Positions 42,910 through 45,966 of a stretch of 45,966 nucleotides of DNA are shown in pieces. The stretch's first letter is position 1. Every line of letters begins with the position of its first letter. A model generated the notes under the pieces. It saw only the letters and a program-made list of their open reading frames with translations, made no database searches and was not told the origin of the DNA. Both the position numbers and the translations under genes were made by a program. The DNA is from Alphaproteobacteria bacterium. Its GTDB lineage: Bacteria; Pseudomonadota; Alphaproteobacteria; UBA828. The DNA is taken from contig JAJDUK010000046.1 in the NCBI GenBank assembly GCA_022826665.1, positions 1 to 45,966 on the forward strand, written 5' to 3'.

Positions 42910-44130
42910 ATGTACGAGCGGTTCGTAGGGCGGCGGACAGAGGAAGCCCTGTCAGATACCCCAGTGGTGCTGATCGTGGGGCCGCGCCGGGCAGGCAAGA
43001 CAACGCTCGCTCGCATGATAGGCGACGCAGGAAGAAACTACATCACACTGGACGATGAGACGGTACTAGAAGCTGCACGGTCCGATCCAACGGGCTTCGT
43101 TCGCGGTTTGGATTGGGCCACGATTGATGAAATTCAGCGGGTACCCGAGCTGTTGCTCGCAATCAAGAGGACCGTGGACGAGGACTATCGCCCTGGCCGC
43201 TTCTTGCTGACAGGATCCGCCAACGTGATGACCCTGCCCAGGGTCGCAGACAGCCTGGCAGGCAGGATCGAGACAATCCGAATGCTGCCGCTGGCTCGCG
43301 CCGAAATAGCAGGCAGGGCGCCGGTCTTCCTAGAACGGCTGTTCGAGGGGAAGCTGCAGGACAGTCAAGATGCGGTAATCGGTGACGACCTGATCCGGTT
43401 GGTGCTGCTAGGGGGATATCCAGAGGCCATCGGGCGCGCGACCGAGCGGCGGCGCCTAAATTGGGCACGATCCTATCTGGCTTCGGTCTTATCCCGCGAT
43501 CTAAGGGAGATCGGGGAAATCGAGAAGCTGACCGAACTCCCGAAATTCGTCCGGCTCCTGGCGGAACACTCGGGGAAGCTGGTCAATTACTCGAAACTCG
43601 GCTCTGGCATCGATGTCAGCCACAAGACGGGACAGCGCTATGTAGCGCTGTTGGAACAGGTGTTCCTCGTCTCGACATTGCAGCCTTGGTACACGAACGC
43701 ACTGAAGCGCATCGCCAAGACGCCCAAGCTGCATTTTCTAGACTCCGGTTTGCTCGCCGCAGCGCGGGGCCTGAGCTTCGACCGCGTTAAGGCTAACCGT
43801 GGCGAGTTAGGTGCGGTCCTGGAGAGCTTTGTGTACTCAGAAGTGCTGAAGCTCATGACTGCCTCAGACCAGCAACTGACGGCCTACCATTTCCGCGACC
43901 AGCTCATGCACGAGGTTGACATCGTCCTGGAGCGCGACGACGGAATAATCGTGGGGATCGAAGTCAAGGCATCCGCGACGGTCAAATCCAGTGATTTCGC
44001 CGGGCTGCGGACTATGGCCGAGGCCTGCGGTGAGCGCTTCGGCTATGGAGTCGTGCTTCACGACAGCGCGGATTTCGTGCCATTCGGGGATAGAATGGCG
44101 GCGGTGCCGGTATCGTGTCTGTGGGGGTGA
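42910..44130 (+). CDS. AAA ATPase with DUF4143 domain
   Basis: 406-aa ATPase. Walker A is GPRRAGKT (24-31), Walker B is in WATIDEIQRVPELL and sensor LTGSAN follows. The C-terminal DUF4143 region holds RDLREIG, LGSGIDVSHKTGQRYVALLEQVFLV and the PD-(D/E)xK-like end HEVDIVLER..GIVVGIEVKAS-type stretch (E-x-K in GIEVKAS). Such proteins are frequent in genomic islands and some defence loci, but their role is not well established. GTGAGGCG lies before ATG 42910. No partner gene is coupled to it. Confidence 0.88.
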   Translation: MYERFVGRRTEEALSDTPVVLIVGPRRAGKTTLARMIGDAGRNYITLDDETVLEAARSDPTGFVRGLDWATIDEIQRVPELLLAIKRTVDEDYRPGRFLLTGSANVMTLPRVADSLAGRIETIRMLPLARAEIAGRAPVFLERLFEGKLQDSQDAVIGDDLIRLVLLGGYPEAIGRATERRRLNWARSYLASVLSRDLREIGEIEKLTELPKFVRLLAEHSGKLVNYSKLGSGIDVSHKTGQRYVALLEQVFLVSTLQPWYTNALKRIAKTPKLHFLDSGLLAAARGLSFDRVKANRGELGAVLESFVYSEVLKLMTASDQQLTAYHFRDQLMHEVDIVLERDDGIIVGIEVKASATVKSSDFAGLRTMAEACGERFGYGVVLHDSADFVPFGDRMAAVPVSCLWG

Positions 44131-44177
44131 GAAGGTCGACGGAAGTCTGCCGAGCCTGCTAGATGTGTGAGTGAAGA

Positions 44178-45966
44178 CTACATACTCAGGCCCCGACTCC
44201 TGCGGAGGTGCCTGCCGCGCCTGAGCTCGCGTTGCTCGGCTTTCTCGCGTAGCTCCCTGAGCTTCTCGCGGTCGTCGAGAACATGGGCGAAGCCTTGCTC
44301 CTGCTTGGGCGTCGGGGCGGGCCGGGGCTGTTGCGCCTTCGGCTTCTTGACGCGTGTGCGGTTCTCGTCGAGCCGGTTGTGCAGCTGCTCCACCGTGAGC
44401 CGCGCGCGGGCCTTGCCGATGGTCATCGCCTCGAGCCAGGCACCGTACCTTTCATCGTTGGAGAGGACGGCCTTTCCGGTGGCTGCCAGCATCTCTGCGG
44501 CTTCGCGCCATTCGGGCCATACGTCGAGACGGGCAACGGGAAGGCCGTGCTCGCCGGATTGACGCTCGAGAGCCTTGTACGCCTCGACATGACGCTCTGC
44601 AGCGGCCAGATACGCCTCGGCAGTCTCGCGCGCTACGGTCTCGTCGTCATGATACTCGAGAAGCTCGCCCAGCACGCTGCGCACACGCTCGGACAGGCCG
44701 GGATGATCGGCGAGCGCGCGGACACGTCGGATCAATGCGTCGTACCCGTCCATCAGCAGCAGCGGCAGATCGGGTTTTTCGGAGCGCGCGACGAGGTCGT
44801 TCCAGTCTCTCTTCAGTTCCTGGAAACGCGTGCGCCAGTCGGGATGGGCATCCCGGTCCGGGTCGGTGGCGACCTCCTCTGCGGGCCGGGACGGAGCGAG
44901 CGATTCGGGAGCGGGCGCGGCGGCGAGCTCGGCAGTCCCGGTCGCGATGGCCTCGACGATCCCGGCCTCTTCATGCGGTGCAGCGTGAGACACCTTGGCC
45001 TTGACGGACCGCAGATGCCTGCCGGCACGTAAATGGACTTCCCCAAGCGCGGCAAGCTCGCGCCCGCCGATGCCGGCGCGCTCGGCCAGCAGGCGCTTGA
45101 ACGCCTGCGGCGTGGCACGGAACATTCTTGCCTGCTTCATCAGCGCACCGTGGCGATCGAGGGTCTCTCGGAAGGCCGGGCTCAACGCCACCGCGTCGCC
45201 CTCGTCGCGGGTCCGCTCCCGCAGCTCGTCCCAGGCGGCCAGAACCTCCGTGCGCTCCGCTGCGAACGCGTCCACCGCCGCACCAAAGCGCCAGCCGTTG
45301 ACCGCGTGGCGGATCTCCTGGGCGATGCGCGCCAGCGCGTTGTCGTTCGCCGCCGCGTTGCCAGCCTCTTCATGCGTCAGGGACGAGGCGTCGCGCCAGA
45401 GCTCTCGAGCGTCCTCGCGCGCATCCCGCCACGCGCCGTCCGAGACGTAGTCGAGCGCCGCCTCCTTGGGCTGGGAGCGCGACCAGCGCTCGGCCAGATA
45501 CGCCCGGACGTCGCTGTCGAGCACCGGCCGCTCCGCCTCGTCCTCGGGCCGGTGCTCGGCGATATCAAAGGCGAGAGGGGACCTGTTCACGTAGATTTCG
45601 AGCGCTTCCCGGTGCCGGGTCGCGGCGGGATAGATCGTCTCGCGCGCCGGCCTGTCGTCCACCAGCAGGAAGGCGCTATCCACCGTGAGGCCCTGGGCCG
45701 AAGCGATGGTCATGGCGTAGCCGTAGTCGAGGCGGATGTTGTCGTGCCAGTCGCGGATCTCGTCGTGGCGGAACGCGACGCGCCTGCCGTCGTCGGTCCG
45801 CGCGGTGATGTGGACGGAATACTCAGGCTCGGAAGCGCCGCTGTCCGGCTCCGGCGTGCGCCCGCCGGCTTGCCGGTTCCGGGCCTTGCGCGACACCGCC
45901 GCGTCTTCGGCGCGCTTCACTTCGAGGTCCTCGACGGTGACCACGGTGCCGTTGAAGAGCTGCTTC
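44178..45966 (-). CDS. Conjugative relaxase/helicase, C-terminal part (MobF/TraA type), 5' end beyond window
   Basis: The frame enters from the right edge and stops at 44178. The first visible residues (KQLFNGTVVTVEDL) belong to the helicase NG.xG motif. LDYGYAMTIASAQGLTVDSAFLL is helicase motif V-VI of superfamily 1 as in TraA/TrwC relaxase-helicases, ending TRHREALEIYV. The next 480 residues are helical and charged (RHGALMKQARMFRATPQAFKRLL, RAGIGGRELAALGEVHLRAGRHLR), typical of long alphaproteobacterial relaxase tails. The N-terminal relaxase domain is not in the window. GC is high again here, unlike the defence genes next to it. Confidence 0.8.
   Translation of the reverse strand, partial: KQLFNGTVVTVEDLEVKRAEDAAVSRKARNRQAGGRTPEPDSGASEPEYSVHITARTDDGRRVAFRHDEIRDWHDNIRLDYGYAMTIASAQGLTVDSAFLLVDDRPARETIYPAATRHREALEIYVNRSPLAFDIAEHRPEDEAERPVLDSDVRAYLAERWSRSQPKEAALDYVSDGAWRDAREDARELWRDASSLTHEEAGNAAANDNALARIAQEIRHAVNGWRFGAAVDAFAAERTEVLAAWDELRERTRDEGDAVALSPAFRETLDRHGALMKQARMFRATPQAFKRLLAERAGIGGRELAALGEVHLRAGRHLRSVKAKVSHAAPHEEAGIVEAIATGTAELAAAPAPESLAPSRPAEEVATDPDRDAHPDWRTRFQELKRDWNDLVARSEKPDLPLLLMDGYDALIRRVRALADHPGLSERVRSVLGELLEYHDDETVARETAEAYLAAAERHVEAYKALERQSGEHGLPVARLDVWPEWREAAEMLAATGKAVLSNDERYGAWLEAMTIGKARARLTVEQLHNRLDENRTRVKKPKAQQPRPAPTPKQEQGFAHVLDDREKLRELREKAEQRELRRGRHLRRSRGLSM

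Noticed and set aside
1-45966. CRISPR arrays, rRNA genes, retrons or tandem repeat arrays
   Set aside because: None were seen on reading through; no regularly spaced direct repeats or cas-like genes.

Overview
The window is high-GC DNA from an alphaproteobacterium, probably a Rhodospirillales/Kiloniellales-type lineage. The evidence is the gene content (rpsB-tsf-pyrH-frr-uppS, MmcB-type nuclease, PetR/OmpR-type regulator, MobF-type relaxase), many GTG/TTG starts and the protein sequences. Genus cannot be told from the sequence alone.

Layout: (1) 1-7.9 kb is housekeeping: a transposase tail at the very edge, dnaE, then rpsB-tsf-pyrH-frr-uppS in the usual bacterial order. (2) 7.9-24.4 kb is accessory metabolism. 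An amidase and a class III aminotransferase follow uppS where cdsA-dxr-rseP would normally continue. Then come a strong bidirectional terminator, a TRAP uptake system (dctP/M/Q) with a luciferase-like flavin oxidoreductase, a divergent amidohydrolase, a TonB-dependent receptor coupled to a secreted phosphodiesterase, a HisN-like phosphatase, a HigBA-type toxin-antitoxin pair, an SDR, a type III asparaginase and an unknown protein. Together this looks like scavenging of organic nitrogen compounds. (3) 24.5-34.6 kb is mixed: MmcB-like nuclease, a three-gene sugar-type ABC importer with an operator-like palindrome, a hairpin cluster beside tRNA-Gln(TTG), purB, an SDR, a small basic protein, O-acetylhomoserine sulfhydrylase with an alpha/beta hydrolase, and an orphan response regulator. 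(4) 34.6 kb to the end is a mobile defence island of visibly lower GC: a DUF262/HNH (GmrSD-like) protein, a decayed IS1595-family transposase, a single-chain nuclease-methylase-specificity protein, a Kiwa-like pair (KwaA-like membrane protein and KwaB-like DUF4868 protein), a DUF4143 AAA ATPase, and the C-terminal part of a conjugative relaxase/helicase that runs off the window.

The most interesting observation is the Kiwa-like pair. Its two genes are convergent instead of forming the usual kwaAB operon, and their stop codons share one CTAG. Next is the DUF262 - transposase remnant - R-M-S run, packed head to tail in one orientation with translational coupling. All family assignments are by eye from protein sequence, with no database search.
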